From NCBI RefSeq assembly GCF_020536995.1, contig NC_068359.1, forward strand, positions 70,879,658 through 70,943,657: 64,000 nucleotides of DNA. The letters run 5' to 3'. The stretch comes from Dreissena polymorpha (Eukaryota > Mollusca > Bivalvia > Myida > Dreissenidae). Shown here in pieces: positions 26,013 to 39,586 of the stretch. A model generated the notes under the pieces. That model worked only from the letters and a program-made list of their open reading frames with translations. It had not been told where the DNA came from and searched no databases. The number at the start of each line of letters is the position of its first letter. Position 1 is the stretch's first letter. The position numbers and the translations under genes are program-made.

Positions 26013-26550
26013 TAGCAGTAGCAGCAGCAGCAGCAGTAGCAGCAGTAGCAGTAGCAGAATCAGTAGCAGTAGCAGTAGCAGTAGCAGCAGCAGCAGCAGT
26101 AGCACTAGCAGTAGCAGTAGAAGTAGCACTAGCAGTAGCCGTATCAGTAGCAGTAACAGTAGCAGCAGCAACAGCAGCAGAAGCAGCAGCAGCAGCAGTA
26201 GCAGTAGCACTATCAGAAGCAACAGCAGCAGCGGCAGTGGCAGCGGCAGTGGCAGTGGCAGTAGCAGTGGCAGTAGCAGTGGCAGTAGCAGTGGCAGTAG
26301 CAGTGGCAGTAGCAGTGGCAGTAGCAGTGGCAGTGGCAGTAGCAGTGGCAGTAGCAGTGGCAGTAGCAGTAGCACTATCAGTAGCAGCAGCAGCAGCACT
26401 GGCAGCGGCAGTGGCAGCGGCAGTGGCAGTGGCAGCGGCAGCGGCAGTGGCAGCGGCAGTGGCAGCGGCAGTGGCAGCGGCCTTGGCAGTGGCAGCGGCA
26501 GCAGTAGCAGTAGCAGTAGCAGTAAGAGTAGCCGAAGCAGTAGCAGTAGC
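26013..26550. repeat. Hexanucleotide/trinucleotide array (GCAGTA / GCAGTG / GCAGCG)n
   Basis: About 540 bp of GCAGTA, GCAGCA, GCAGTG and GCAGCG units in patches. Because no unit makes a stop in several frames, open frames of over 200 codons appear on both strands (Ala-Val on +, Leu-Pro or Ala-Thr on -). None has a plausible gene context. I treat this as an expanded microsatellite. Confidence 0.9.
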
Positions 26551-29192
26551 GGCTTTTTGCTTTTTTGTTTTAGAAGTGTTTGTCGTATAAGAAGAACGCA
26601 AGGAAGACAAATTAATTGTAACATGTGTTATCTTAGTCTCCGTTGTAGTAGTATTTGTTGTATCTACACAGCCATTTTTCAGTCACCTGAGAGACATGTT
26701 TTTATAAGAGATTTAATTGTGGACCAATACATCGTGTATTAATATCAGTGTACACACTGGGACACCACATGGGGCGAGGATTAACAGATAAACTAGGCCT
26801 TCAATTAATTATGCGCCTAGAGGCAAACAATACTATAACTTACTGATAATTTTAGGATTGGGATGTGTTTGTATCTTATTTGAAATTAGCTAGCTTAATT
26901 CAAAAACTAATTATAGCCTCAATATTATCACAAGAACATCATCACATATTCATTGTGCAATATATAATCATATCACCATCACAATATGCCAGAGCGTTAG
27001 TATTTATTGTGCATACATATCCTACAGCAACATTTACAAAACTTATTACAAACCAACCGCTCAAGCTTTAATTAAGATTGATTTTAATTTATATTATGAC
27101 ATACATTAAAGATCACTGTCAATTAATTAAAAAATAGCTTGATGCTTCGTACTCAGCGATTTAAATAAAAGAAACGTTGCGTACACAATAATTGGGGTTA
27201 ATAAAAAAAGTCTGCAATTAAAATAATCAAATTTAAATAATACAAGATTTAGTTTCAAATTGTCGCTCAAAAAATGTATCAGTTATATCAGTTACTAGGG
27301 AATCGATTTGTTTAATCTCCGCAATCCAATAATAATTATGGTGTTTGTATGACAAATTAATAGCTCTTCGTCATTGAATGTATGATACTCATAAAAATAT
27401 TGAAACAATAACCACAACAACAACAACATATGTGATTATGTATATATCTTCTTCAGATACTCTGTGTCATACTTTCAAAATTATCCTCATAAGATTCATA
27501 ATAATAAAATAAACACTATTGCAATCTTAGTAAAAACCAACTTAGCCGTTATGCTAAGGATTTTATGTTCAGTATGCGTGTACATTTCAATATTATATAA
27601 CAACAAGTGTTCACAAATACCTATGTTTAATAAATATTAAAAACATGAGAACCAATGAAGGTATTTCATTTTAATAGACTAGTTTTACCGTGTGTGTACA
27701 TTCATATAAAATCTTTTGAAAATCACACTTGAGATAATGTCTTTAGGTTTTGCTATTTCTAATCGATTTTAACACCATAAAACCACCGTATTTTCTCTTA
27801 CATTCTAAATTTTCTTACATTTCCTTTTTAAGCCAAAATATTTATGTTTTCATGATTCTAAATTTTCGGACATACGGATTTTCGTACAGTCAGTTAAACA
27901 GCGCTATTTTATCAGATGTTGACCCTGTTTTTGCTTATCTGATGACCCTGCGGTCATGCATTCTTACAACCGGATTAAAGTAATAAAACAGAATCATGCC
28001 TAAGGGCAATCGACCATTACATTTGCGTACTTGGGTAAATTACCTTGTAAACCTCTAATAAGCAATGGTTCCTTCCAACAGCGTTTGAAATGATATCGTA
28101 TTAAGAAAGCCAAACGTTTATTGTTTTTACTTTTTATATATTATTTCAGTTGATTGCAAAGCTGTTAAGTTGCATTTTTAAAGTAAAGAACGAAGGGAAC
28201 AACACAATAAAATTATGTACACTGATGTATTATTTCTACTTCAATTAAATAATTGACAAACAAACATAACACACTTGTCTCTAAATATTTTTCGTATTTA
28301 AATTTTCCAACACGAAAAACAATATCTTTAAGTGAACGGAAACTTATAATTATTACGGCATATAGTAAAAGCAGAGTTGTCTGAACCATCAGTAAAATAA
28401 AAAATAAAAAATGACACAGCTTATTTTTCCCTCAAGTGTTAATGATAATATGGATAAACAATTAAAAATACATAAAGTCAATTGTGTTGATTACTCGTTA
28501 TTGAAATATTGCAATGCCAATTATAAGACATCTGATTAAAAACAAAATGTATGGTGGAATACCTAATCTGGAAATACAAACTAATGATACTATTAATGCA
28601 ACAACAACAATCACATCTTTTCAAGCGCAATCAGAAAACTGCTACAGCTTTGTATTAACAAACATAAATATGTTTGTGCTTATAGATTTTGATAAACTTC
28701 AAATCTTTAAGCGTGCTATGAATTGAATATAATTTATATTTAAAAGTTTTGCTACTCTGTTGATAACTAGCAACAGCAAAAAGGAAGATACCATTTTTTA
28801 TCATCTAATTTTATTTATATTTCATTGTTTATTTGTTTATGATCACAAGGATTGTTTGGATAACAGAGTGTGTCTAGATATACCGGTACCCTTAAAAATA
28901 TTTTTATGAATTGCAATTAAGCGTAGAAATTAAACAGGCCCTAATACAGACACCATTTTTATCGGAATGCGATTATAGTTTCAATAGCAACTCGTAACGC
29001 TTTTAGCGACAAATTGACTTGGTCAAATACTGCATCTTAAACGGATAAATAAAATTGAAACCATTTATTTTCAATATTATCAAAATTATTATTTAGTTAT
29101 TAATACATTAAGCAGCAAACTCTATTAATCAAAAAGATTTGATATAACATCCGAATTCACTGCAAAAATGAGCTGAGCGATAGGTTTTACGG
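26551..29192. other. Non-coding stretch, nothing recognised
   Basis: AT-rich. Short (CAA)n near 27412-27428. Short open frames without recognisable domains. Confidence 0.5.
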
Positions 29193-29791
<599 letters not shown>

Positions 29792-31618
29792 GTAGTAAAT
29801 TAACTCATTAATTGTTATTATAATACACAAGCACATGCTAATGGATCTGTATCCGCAAGGCGGTCAAATGAAAACTCACTTGGTATAAATATGAAAAATT
29901 GAATCAAAATATCATTGATTAGCTTGTTCGCATTGCATATGCTTATCATTGTGCACAGGCTAATCTTATTTGACGTGCATTAAGCCTCGTTTTCCATGAA
30001 AGCAGCCAATATGTGCATATTTTAATGATAAACACTAGACTGGCCAATGGCGTTTACAAGCTGGTATATACATTCACTGCTAGAGCAGAATCATTTGTCG
30101 TCTGCTGCAGACAGGCAGTGGTAATCGTTCCTAGCAGAGTGAGTTGTGGTTCTTGCCGTACTTAAGTCTTCTAAGCACCTACTGATTTGCATTTATTACC
30201 CATTCTCTTGAAACGCCGACTAATAAAGTGCGATAAACCGCCTTTAAGCACTTGGCACATTAACAAATAAGAACATTCCACACCTAACCGAGAACCGACG
30301 TCTTTAATCGCGAAACTATTACCAGAAATTGAATACCGCCAGAAACAACAATGAGCTCACTTCGATTAAATATAAATACACTATATTCATTGCGTCCTAC
30401 GCAATCAAACATATCAACCGAAAATACCAGCGAATACAGTATTATATATGACATCGATCTTATATATCGCCTCAGACATGCGAGAGCGCCACGATGAGTG
30501 AAGAGTGTGTGTATGAGAGTTTGTTTAAAGGTCCTACTAGCCTCTTCACGAGATTTGTGTAGCCCGACCTGAATGATGAATGAAATGGATGTAGTAACAG
30601 TTATATGAACACGATATATCCGTACCAATATCCACGTGAGCATATACTAATAATAATTAATTTTTTAATCGCCATAAGCTTGAAAATAAACGTAAATAGA
30701 TACAACAAAGACCAATTCGGAGACTTTAAAAATTTTTAATTACCTCCCCTGCAATAGAAAATATATATGGAGACTCGCATTCTATGGAATATCTAAATCT
30801 CATTATATCTTTCTCCGAAATTTTTTTCTGGTAAAAATCATCTTAAATTTAGCTGTATATTCGTATGTAATTAATTAAACAAGAGTTATAAAAAGGCATT
30901 GCAAAAAATATCGCGTTTTACTTGAATAAGTTACCTCCCTTAAGCCTATCGGAATATCAAAAATACGTATATAAACAAAACGCGTTCCTTGCATAAGTGA
31001 TAATAAAGCGCGTGCCCGTGCCACTCGTCCTCCAAATACTTACTAAATATAGTACAACGTATCTACAATCATTGCGACTAACTCATACCTCAGTAAATAA
31101 GTAACCAGGATAAATATACGTTTTGGTAATTAAGATATAAAACATACATATAAAAATTTACATGTTCCCTATCTGCCGAACCCGATCCATGGACTATAGC
31201 CACAAGAGGTTTCTATGTACCTATGTAGCCGGATTGCGCCCTCAGAGCGCCCAACACCGACACAGATCACGCTACTCTCCGGTCAAACACAATACTGCAT
31301 AGGACTACTGCCTTTGTCACCATATTATCAGAATCATTAAAGTGCAAAATGGAAACTTTCAACTGTCCTTTCACTTCATAAGCCATTGGCGATCTTCAAT
31401 GATCGCTTATTTCCGAGAGATGCATTTTATTTTTTTCAAACTTCGAATTTTGATATATGTTTAACTTATTCATTTAGATTACATTATTTTCACTATAAAT
31501 ATTGACTTTGATCCAATTATCATCTGAAAAATACGATTTCGCGATTTCTTCAAAGATCGAGCGAGCCTTTTTACCTGTTTACTTATATATATCTAATTTA
31601 AGGTTACACAGATGTAAA
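29792..31618. other. Non-coding stretch with one hairpin-repeat remnant
   Basis: A half copy of the 'GTCGTCCCAGATTAG' hairpin family at about 29940-30000 (TGTGCACAGGCTAATCTTAT then GTGCATTAAGCCTCGTTTTC). Otherwise AT-rich. A 119-codon frame on the - strand (30284-30643) has no recognisable feature and I do not call it. Confidence 0.5.
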
Positions 31619-31700
31619 GTTGTCGTGGCCGAGTGGGTAAGGCGATAAAATTGAAATCTTTTGGGATTTTCCAGCGCAGGTTCGATTCCTGCCGACATCG
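31619..31700 (+). tRNA. tRNA-Ser(UGA)-like gene, possibly a pseudogene
   Basis: An 82-nt class II (long variable arm) tRNA. Acceptor GTTGTCG pairs with CGACATC except at position 2. D arm GGCCGAGTGGGTAAGGC is canonical and serves as the A box. T arm GCAGG-TTCGATT-CCTGC is perfect and contains the B box GGTTCGATTCC. The anticodon loop ATTGAAA gives anticodon TGA (serine). The discriminator is G, as expected for tRNA-Ser. A TTTTT run a few bases downstream (about 31706) would terminate Pol III. The anticodon stem (ATAAA/TCTTT) has two mismatches, and the acceptor has one, so a decaying copy is likely. Confidence 0.75.
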
Positions 31701-32461
31701 CATACTTTTTGCGACGCGTTTTATTTCTTTTCTAACGTAATTTGATTTAATATAGCACATAAGCTATGTTTATTGTTAAATATGTTGAAAATTGTATGCA
31801 CATCCTTCAATTTTAAAATTAAAACAACGTTATGGCTAAATTGATTAATTTACTGCTGAAAATACGAATGATGCATGTTGCATTTTTATTTTTATTTCAA
31901 AAAGTAAACGGTAAATCTGTCTATTTTTTGGTATTTTTGCTGTATATAGTGTTTCTATAAAAACTTAATTTAAAATATAACTTAAATGATACTATTTTGA
32001 ATTTTATGACACTTTGTTTTTAACCGACCCAATTTTTACTTGGCTGAAATCACTTACATTTCATGGCGCTATTCCATAGATTAAAATTTGTAAAAAATAA
32101 ATGTCTGTAAAAGAATACTTATTTCATCTTGTTTAAACTTTAAACACCTTTACTGCATCTGTACACACCAACTGCATGCCCACATTTGGAAATTTGAATG
32201 AATTATGGAACTTTTATATACCCCAGGGGTGAAAATAAACTAGACAAAAGCCGAGCGTGAGGGTGGTTTTGAAAAAATCGGTTTATTTTTTTTAAGCATG
32301 GAAAGCTACCTACAAATTTGCATGTAGTTTAGTGAAATGATGCTGATTAGGAAAATAATTAATTAAATTATATTTGGATATGTGCCCATTAGAGGTGCGC
32401 AAGCTTAAAAAGGTAGAATTACCGAAATTCCCGTTCTTACACGTTGTAGCATGGATCGGGT
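31701..32461. other. Non-coding stretch, nothing recognised
   Basis: AT-rich. Contains one diverged ACCGAAATTCCCG motif near 32423 of the kind clustered at 34.6-35.5 kb. Confidence 0.5.
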
Positions 32462-33037
32462 ATTGAACACGATACACGTGTGTATTAGCACCCTACTGTA
32501 GTCCCGGCGGGGTTATCAACTGCACCAATACACCGGTAAGCAACCAGGGGAATATCATATGAAAAAAGAACTATCATGCATGTTTGTTTTGTTAAAGTGT
32601 GTCACAAAATTTCCCTAACTGCCGATGTCGGCTATAATCTCGGTATAAACATGCAAAGAAATTAACATATATATAATGTTAATGCCGATATGTTATTGGA
32701 CATTTTGTATGTCAAATGTTCATTATTTGCATTAAAATTAAGACGATTGTATTGAACACGATACACGTGTGTATTAGCACCCTACTGTAGTCCCGGCGGG
32801 GTTATCAACTGTACCAATACACCGGTAAGCAACCAGGGGAATATCATATGAAAAAAGAACTATCATGCATGTTTGATGTGTTAAAGTGTGTCACTAAATT
32901 TTCCTAACTGCCGATGTCGGCTATAATTTCGGTATAAACATGCACAGAAATTAACATATATATAATGTTATTGCCGGTATGTTATTGGACATTTTGTATG
33001 TCAAATGTTCATTATTTGTATTAAAATTAAGACGATG
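32462..33037. repeat. Tandem direct duplication, period 289 bp
   Basis: ATTGAACACGATACACGTGT begins both 32462 and 32751. The copies run in parallel to AAAATTAAGACGAT and differ by a handful of single bases and small indels. Non-coding. Confidence 0.92.
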
Positions 33038-33208
33038 CTTATTTGCCAGAAAGCGTTTATTTCAAATTCAAAACAAGCAATAATCATACATAATACAAAA
33101 ATATAAAACTAACAAAATGGCAACACTCTCGCTTAACGCAACGTTCAGAAGCACGCGCACTTAACAAAATTATTGCAACTAATGCAAGCTGTAATTAATA
33201 TGTGACTA

Positions 33209-33432
33209 CTTGCTATACAACCAGTATCATGCGAAAATTGATCTTATTTAATTGTGGTTCCCTCTTTGAATTTATGTTGCCTGTCGACTTTTAGAATAAT
33301 GTGTCAGTAAGAAATGTATTGCTTGCTCTACAACCAGCATCATGCGAAAATGGATCTTATTTAATTGTAAATCCCTCTTTGAACTTAAGTTGTCAGTCGA
33401 CTTTTAGAATAATGTGTCAGTAATAAATGTTT
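33209..33432. repeat. Tandem direct duplication, period 113 bp
   Basis: CTTGCTATACAACCAG and CTTGCTCTACAACCAG start two parallel units, both ending GTCGACTTTTAGAATAATG then TGTCAGTAA. A third, different repeat (GAAAGATGCAAATGTGTCTT) follows twice at 33468 and 33561. Confidence 0.9.
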
Positions 33433-34631
33433 TTCTTCAGTTTCACATGTTTTTTAAGAAAATTTAGTGAAAGATGCAAATGTGTCTTATTTATTTTTTT
33501 CTGTGTCTTCAATGTATCTTATTTATATGTGACTGCGTGCTTATTTTTTTTTCAAGAAATGAAAGATGCAAATGTGTCTTATTTTAATTTTATCCATGTC
33601 TTAAATGTGGCTTATTTATATAAGATAAAATGATATACTGCCAGTGTCATGCAAAAAAGGATCTAATTTCTTAATATCCACATTCACGCTTTGTTCTTTA
33701 TTAGCACCGTCTTTAATTAGGCTATCTATTTAAAGTACAGATTACTGTGAACTTAATAATTGTGCAACGGTGATGTTGATCCATTATCGTTGTTAATTTA
33801 AAATGTAGACAACAAGTTAGCAATTAATGAAATCAGTTGTTTTGGAAGTAAATCTAATTGTTTCTGTACAGTAGCCAGGTGGATGTGTATTGAGCGGATA
33901 AGATAGGGATCACCACAACAAGTTTCTAATACACAGTATAGACTTCCCCTATTATTATTAATTACCTGATTGGAATAAAAAAGTGTTAAAGATCATTTCA
34001 TGTGAAAAGCAGGATTTCTGACATAATTTCAATCGTTTTGCTTTTATACACAATTTCATGGAACAATGAATATATTGGCGCGATGGAACACAATTTATAA
34101 ATCAAGCTGACAGTATAGTATCATTTTTTAATTATGTGTAATTTAATTCGCATTTCTCCCTTAACTCGTTCAATGACACGTGAACTTATATCAATTATAA
34201 AACATCACGTGCATCATTAAATATTTTTTTTTAATTATGAAAACATATATGTTCTACATGGTTTTGTTTAGTTTTTTTTCTCAACCAGAGAGACATTATA
34301 AAACATTGTTATATATAAAGCGCTTTACTTTTCTACATTACATAAAGATATATCGATTTTTTTGTTAAGTGTACGTGCTTGACATATTTATAAAAAGGCA
34401 GTGTTTATTTTTGTAATAAAATCGAAAATTGACAATTTGATGCAATCCACATTGTTTAGCGGCCAAGCGCAGTATTCCGCTCTCGGCGGCCGATGGTGTA
34501 TTGCAATATATACAATGAAAAGCTGGGTTTCTGACATAATTTCAATCGTTTTGTTGACGCGGAAGTGCTTTTTGGTGGCCAAAAATACTATTGTTCCCTT
34601 TATTTAAACCTAAATCAGTATTTTTTTACAC
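33433..34631. other. Non-coding stretch
   Basis: T-rich with the GAAAGATGCAAATGTGTC duplication noted for the previous repeat. No supported gene. Confidence 0.5.
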
Positions 34632-35505
34632 TTGAAGGTTTGTACAGCGGGGATTTCGGTACCGGCGCGGGTTTATGTGCTTGTTAAGAATTACCGAAAT
34701 CCCCGCTAAGAGGCAACATATTATCCTGATTTATGCTTTGATTAAACATTGATAACTAAATTGCAAAAGTGTATAGCATATTGTAAATAAGGTAGTACGA
34801 TATCATTTGTTTCATCAGATTTGTTTGGAAAATACTTTCTGAAGACTTATTATTACTATGTCATGTTATATTTACATATACTTTTGTGTAACCAATGTTT
34901 TAAATGTACATTTTACCTTTTTTACATTCGTTTACACATTTTTCACATTAATAAACTATTTAATAATGGAAAAAATATTCTGATAAGAGTGTTTAAATGA
35001 TTAACACTAATATGATTGTGTACAAATCAACATTAATGCAAAGCCAAAACCCAAACATAATGACATATAGACCCTTTAAGGCGTAATATGGAGGATTGGC
35101 GTAAACATGGGTGATTTCGGCTCTGGGCGTACGAATGTAGCAGTACCGAAATCCCCGCTGATTATTTTCCAAAAGAAGTAACCGAATGGGAGATAATACA
35201 TGTCACTGGTTGCTAATGAAAAAAAACACTATAATAATTTTGTTGACACTTGAAGGTTTGTACAGCAGGATTTCGGTACCGGCGCGCGTTTAAGTTCTAG
35301 TGTAGAATTACCGAAATCCCCACTGAAAGGCAACTTAATGCTGTCAAGAGTGCTTAATAATTAAAATTAATATCAAATTTGTTGCACCTTAACATTCATG
35401 TGAAGTCAAAAACCATTCATACCGATGACCTATTGACCCTTTAAGGCGTAAATATGGGGATTTCGGTACTAGGCGGGCGAATGTAGAATTACCGAAATCC
35501 CCTTT
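34632..35505. repeat. Cluster of four 'GGGGATTTCGGTA..TACCGAAATCCCC' hairpins
   Basis: Palindromes at about 34650-34710, 35099-35158, 35265-35322 and 35455-35503. Each has a GATTTCGG left arm and a CCGAAATCCCC right arm, separated by a GC-rich 25-30 bp loop (GGCGCGGG, GGGCGTACGA, GGCGGGCGA). Two context types alternate: one begins CTTGAAGGTTTGTACAGC, the other GACCCTTTAAGGCGTAA. This gives an A-B-A-B order, so a unit holding both was probably duplicated. Non-coding. Confidence 0.85.
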
Positions 35506-36017
35506 TCATCATCGCACATTAGTGTAACATAAATTTTAACACAATATATGTAGGGAAACTCATATGAATCGCGTAATGTGAAAATGATTATTATGCTATT
35601 ATTCGACCACGAAACTTGACGTGACTTAATACCGGACATTATGGAATGGAGCTACGCTTGCCGTATTTGACATAAGACCCATTTTCGCAAATTATCTTAT
35701 CAATGCTTATATGAATTTGATTGCTATAATCTTATGCGTATTCGACACGGAATTATTGTCAAGGTTTTTCATTTTGTCAATATTTATCATAGCAGGGGAC
35801 ATTGCTGACATCAATATGGATACTGTTTTCATTTTCTGTCGAGAAATGATATGACTTATTATCAAGATTATTTTATAGTACGGTAGCGTTCTCTTCACAA
35901 TTGAGATTTATTTGTACAGGTAAATTGCTCTTATACTCACCATTCGGACTCGACGATCGGCTCGAATAAAAATGTTAGTCGCTTAAAAGTACAAATTCAT
36001 CATATTGAGCACGATTA

Positions 36018-36018
<1 letters not shown>
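35506..36018. other. Non-coding stretch, nothing recognised
   Basis: AT-rich, no supported gene. Confidence 0.5.
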
Positions 36019-36091
<73 letters not shown>

Positions 36092-36105
36092 ATTATTATT
36101 ATTAT
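36019..36105. repeat. (ATT)n microsatellite
   Basis: About 28 TTA/ATT units with one A interruption near 36091. Confidence 0.96.
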
Positions 36106-36135
36106 ATAGCTTTTAGAAACTTATACCTTAAAAAA

Positions 36136-36592
36136 AATCCCATTGGAAAAAAAATCCCATGGGAAAAAAATCCCATGGGACAAAAAAATCCCATGGGAAA
36201 AAAAATCCCATGGGATTTTTTTATTATTTTAAAACACGATATAACGCGTTGAAATCGCGAGAAATGCTCATCATTTGTTAAAAGGTAGTGTTTCTGAAGG
36301 TTACATGAATAAATCTCTAAAAATCAGAAAAAAATCCCATGGGATTTTTTTTTTCCCATAAAAAAATGGGATTTTTTTTCTATCAAAGTAAATTGAACGA
36401 AAATAAGCACAAATGCTTTAACAATGCTTAAAATCGATAACTAAGCACAAACGAACGTGTTTTATGTTTTTGAAAATCCCATGGGATTTTTTCTCCCATA
36501 AAAAAAGCTGGAGAAAAATCCCATGGGAGAAACCAAAATTCCCATGGGATAATGAAAAATCCCATGGGAAATTACAAAAATCCCATGGGAAC
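36136..36592. repeat. Cluster of 'TCCCATGGGA' palindromes in A/T tracts
   Basis: I count ten perfect CCCATGGG octamers, flanked by A or T runs (AAAAATCCCATGGGAAAAA type), in three groups: 36155-36215, about 36338, and 36478-36590. Half sites (CCCAT + AAAAAATGGG) also pair across 36353-36372. The spurious peptide reads repeated IPW/SHGK. Non-coding as far as I can see. Confidence 0.9.
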
Positions 36593-36599
36593 CCCAACT

Positions 36600-39058
36600 T
36601 TGCAAATAAAGTTCATAGTGAAGAAAACGCATTTAACAAGCAAAAATAACCAATTATTAATCACAAGTTAGACTTTTATCTTATACTTTATCACAAATAA
36701 GCAAACCTTCAAGAAAAAGGGTACTTAAGTTTGCGAAATTTCGGTTTCGCAAAGTTTTTCCGGTGGCCGTTAGATATTGAAATTATTTCAGAATAAATCA
36801 AATTTAATGAACGAACACAAATAAGGATGTAAACAACCAGCAAATAGATTGACTTTATGTACGCAACATATACCGGTAGTAACTGATTTGAACATTTATG
36901 TCTGTAAAAACCTACCTTGTTACATATTAAATAAATTCTCTTGATAAATGTAATTGTTTTTATTTAATTATTCACACCAATTTTGACACTCTTTGTTTTA
37001 GCGTTTTTTACCCGGTGTTTTATTGCACCGTTGTTCATCATAAACCGATTATCTCGTTATGATCGGATACTGTCCAAACAATTACAAAGAACACATGGTG
37101 TTATAAATCCAGGGACCTATTCTTGGGTCCCTGCATAAACCACATGTGGCATACAAGTGTCTGGTCATTAAACACAATTTATGATACCTCCATGTCATCT
37201 CTTGGCATATTGAACGATCATCTAAGCAAAATTGTAAAGCCAAAATAAGAAACAGTTGCTTAAATAAAATAGTTTAACATATTTAAAAAAGAAGAAGATA
37301 TTTGTCCGAAATGGATTTACAGGAACTAGTGTATATATATATTAGCCAGTTTAAACATTATAATACAGTGTTTAATAACTATAAATTAAAAATATTGTGC
37401 AATTTCACTGCTACACAATTAACGTATTTTACGATCGAGTACCGGCAAATGTAAACTCAGCAATTACGTGTTAAGATTGTACGTTACTGTAGTGTACGAA
37501 ACGACACCATGAAAACAAGCAAACAACACAAGGGTAAAGAACACTTGCGTAAAAGAAATTAATATATAGATTTATTTATCATAAAATGCTAGATTGTTAT
37601 CACTCCTTATCACCAGTAAAGAGAGTGCACGCAAAGACAGTTCAATTTGCATAATATGCAGTTCTTGTTTTTCATATGTATGCTAAACTTTAATATGATA
37701 TTGTCATTCGATGGAAACGAAACGATAACTCATTCAATGGAAAATAAAATAACTACAATGTTTAAAATTTTTAATGTATTCTGCTATAAGGGTTTCTTTT
37801 TATATAATTGATTAAATGCCCCTCTTACACTTTCGTTCGCTTATGAACAATAACAATATCTACACCACTTATAATTATAATCAAATAAATGTATGTGTTA
37901 TTATCTTTGAAATATAATTTATCAAAATCTTACTATCACAAAGAATACGAAAGAATATTCATTGTTTTGTTTTGTGGGATTGCCAGTTTTTAGTCTTCCG
38001 ACCACGTTTACTCTGATGTTAATAACTAATTCGTAGTTATATACAGAGGAAATTATATTTATGAAAATACATTTATTGGTACTAAATATTATATGTTTGC
38101 ACTATTATTTACGAGTTTAAATGTTTATTTCGGATTTTTGTATCGTTTTATTGACTAAGCAAAAGACATATATACATGTTTTACGTTACTGTAACCAGTG
38201 TTTTTGCCAACCAGTCAGTGCGCATGCGCGGAAAATCCCGAATGTAAACAATAACATTCAACTGGTCTATATGCTAAAGCGAAAGTGGAAGTCCTCGTTT
38301 AAAGGAATAAGGTAAACAAACTTAATTTGTTTAACATTTACTGTTGATATTAGATATAAGTGAATACGGGATTAATATATTAATGTATTCAATCAATATA
38401 AAGTTTATTCACACGTACCAAATGTGGTGTGTGTCATAATTTTTGTAGAGTTGTTTATCAAATGTAACAGGTTCAACATTTTCAGAAAATGATTACCACT
38501 CTTCAGGCTTAAAACGAGAACAAGAAGCGATGCATATAAAAATAAAATAGCCTTTTAAGTAATTGTAGATCAGAAAAGGTTTAAGGATAAAAACGAAACA
38601 CGTTTTACCATATATTTGAGTTACTTCAAGAATACCGACTTTGCTTTAATAATAAAAAAGAAAATTCGTAACAAATAAATTATCTTATAAATGTATCACT
38701 AAACGTTTGAACAGTAAAAAGCTCTTTGTGCAATTTATTGTAGGTTTTAATACATGAAAGTTTTCTTCTAAAATACACTTATTTAATTGTCACATTGATT
38801 AATTGTTGACATAACCTTTGGCTATGAAGTTTTAGAAGCTTTTTTGCAACGGTTTAAATCACAAGCAAAACGAAATCAGATAAACACATTGCACCATTGA
38901 TTTTCCAATTTAGTCAACGGATTGGCTTATAATATCTAAGTAACGATTAATAAAACACCATGGATCCAAATACCAGTGCTTTTATAATATACAAACATTG
39001 TGATTGTAATAAAGTTTTACATATGCAGATACAATGACATAATTTTCCAACCACTATG
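36600..39058. other. Non-coding stretch, nothing recognised
   Basis: AT-rich. Open frames are short and featureless. Confidence 0.5.
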
Positions 39059-39375
39059 TTAAAGGGACGTTCAACCACGAATGACGAAAAAAGAAAAGTT
39101 CTAAAATACCGTGTTTGTTTACAATTATTAGTTTATATTGATAAAAATATCACGACTGGTATATTGCATTACTTGAAAAAAGGTTGTTGAGTTTTCATAT
39201 GTTCAGTATATTCGGTAATAAATTTTACTGGGTACAGGTACCAGGTAAGTACCAGTTAACTTTAAATAACGCAAGTAGATTGATCATCATCGTCACGTGA
39301 TAAACACAGGAATGCAAATTGTGCATGCGTAGTGAATTGTATATATTTTATATATAAAATGATCAGTCCCTTTAA
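39059..39375. mobile_element. Probable TTAA-flanked MITE, 317 bp
   Basis: TTAA followed by AGGGACGTTCAACC at the left, and CAGTCCCT followed by TTAA at the right. Only about six bases of clear terminal inverted repeat (AGGGAC/GTCCCT) are present. Ends about 210 bp upstream of the + strand TLDc exon. Confidence 0.55.
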
Positions 39376-39586
39376 TACTATTCAGCCCGAAAAATAATTC
39401 ATTCTCAAATCAATGTTAACGATTCTTTAACTGAATCAAACGCGTTGTAACAAGCATAACTACTTAGCAAACATGTAAACGTATGAATACAATGCAAATG
39501 TACTTTTAGCAAAAGGTATGAAAACAAAATTTAAAATAAATTGTATCTGTTTGTATAAGTATATATTTCTTAAGCTTTGATAGAAA

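Noticed and set aside
25926-26624. Open frames of 218-232 codons on both strands
   Set aside because: Pure consequence of a stop-free hexanucleotide repeat; Ala-Val, Ala-Thr and Leu-Pro peptides without domains.
30284-30643. 119-codon frame, - strand
   Set aside because: No recognisable domain, no paralog in the window, base composition like the flanks.
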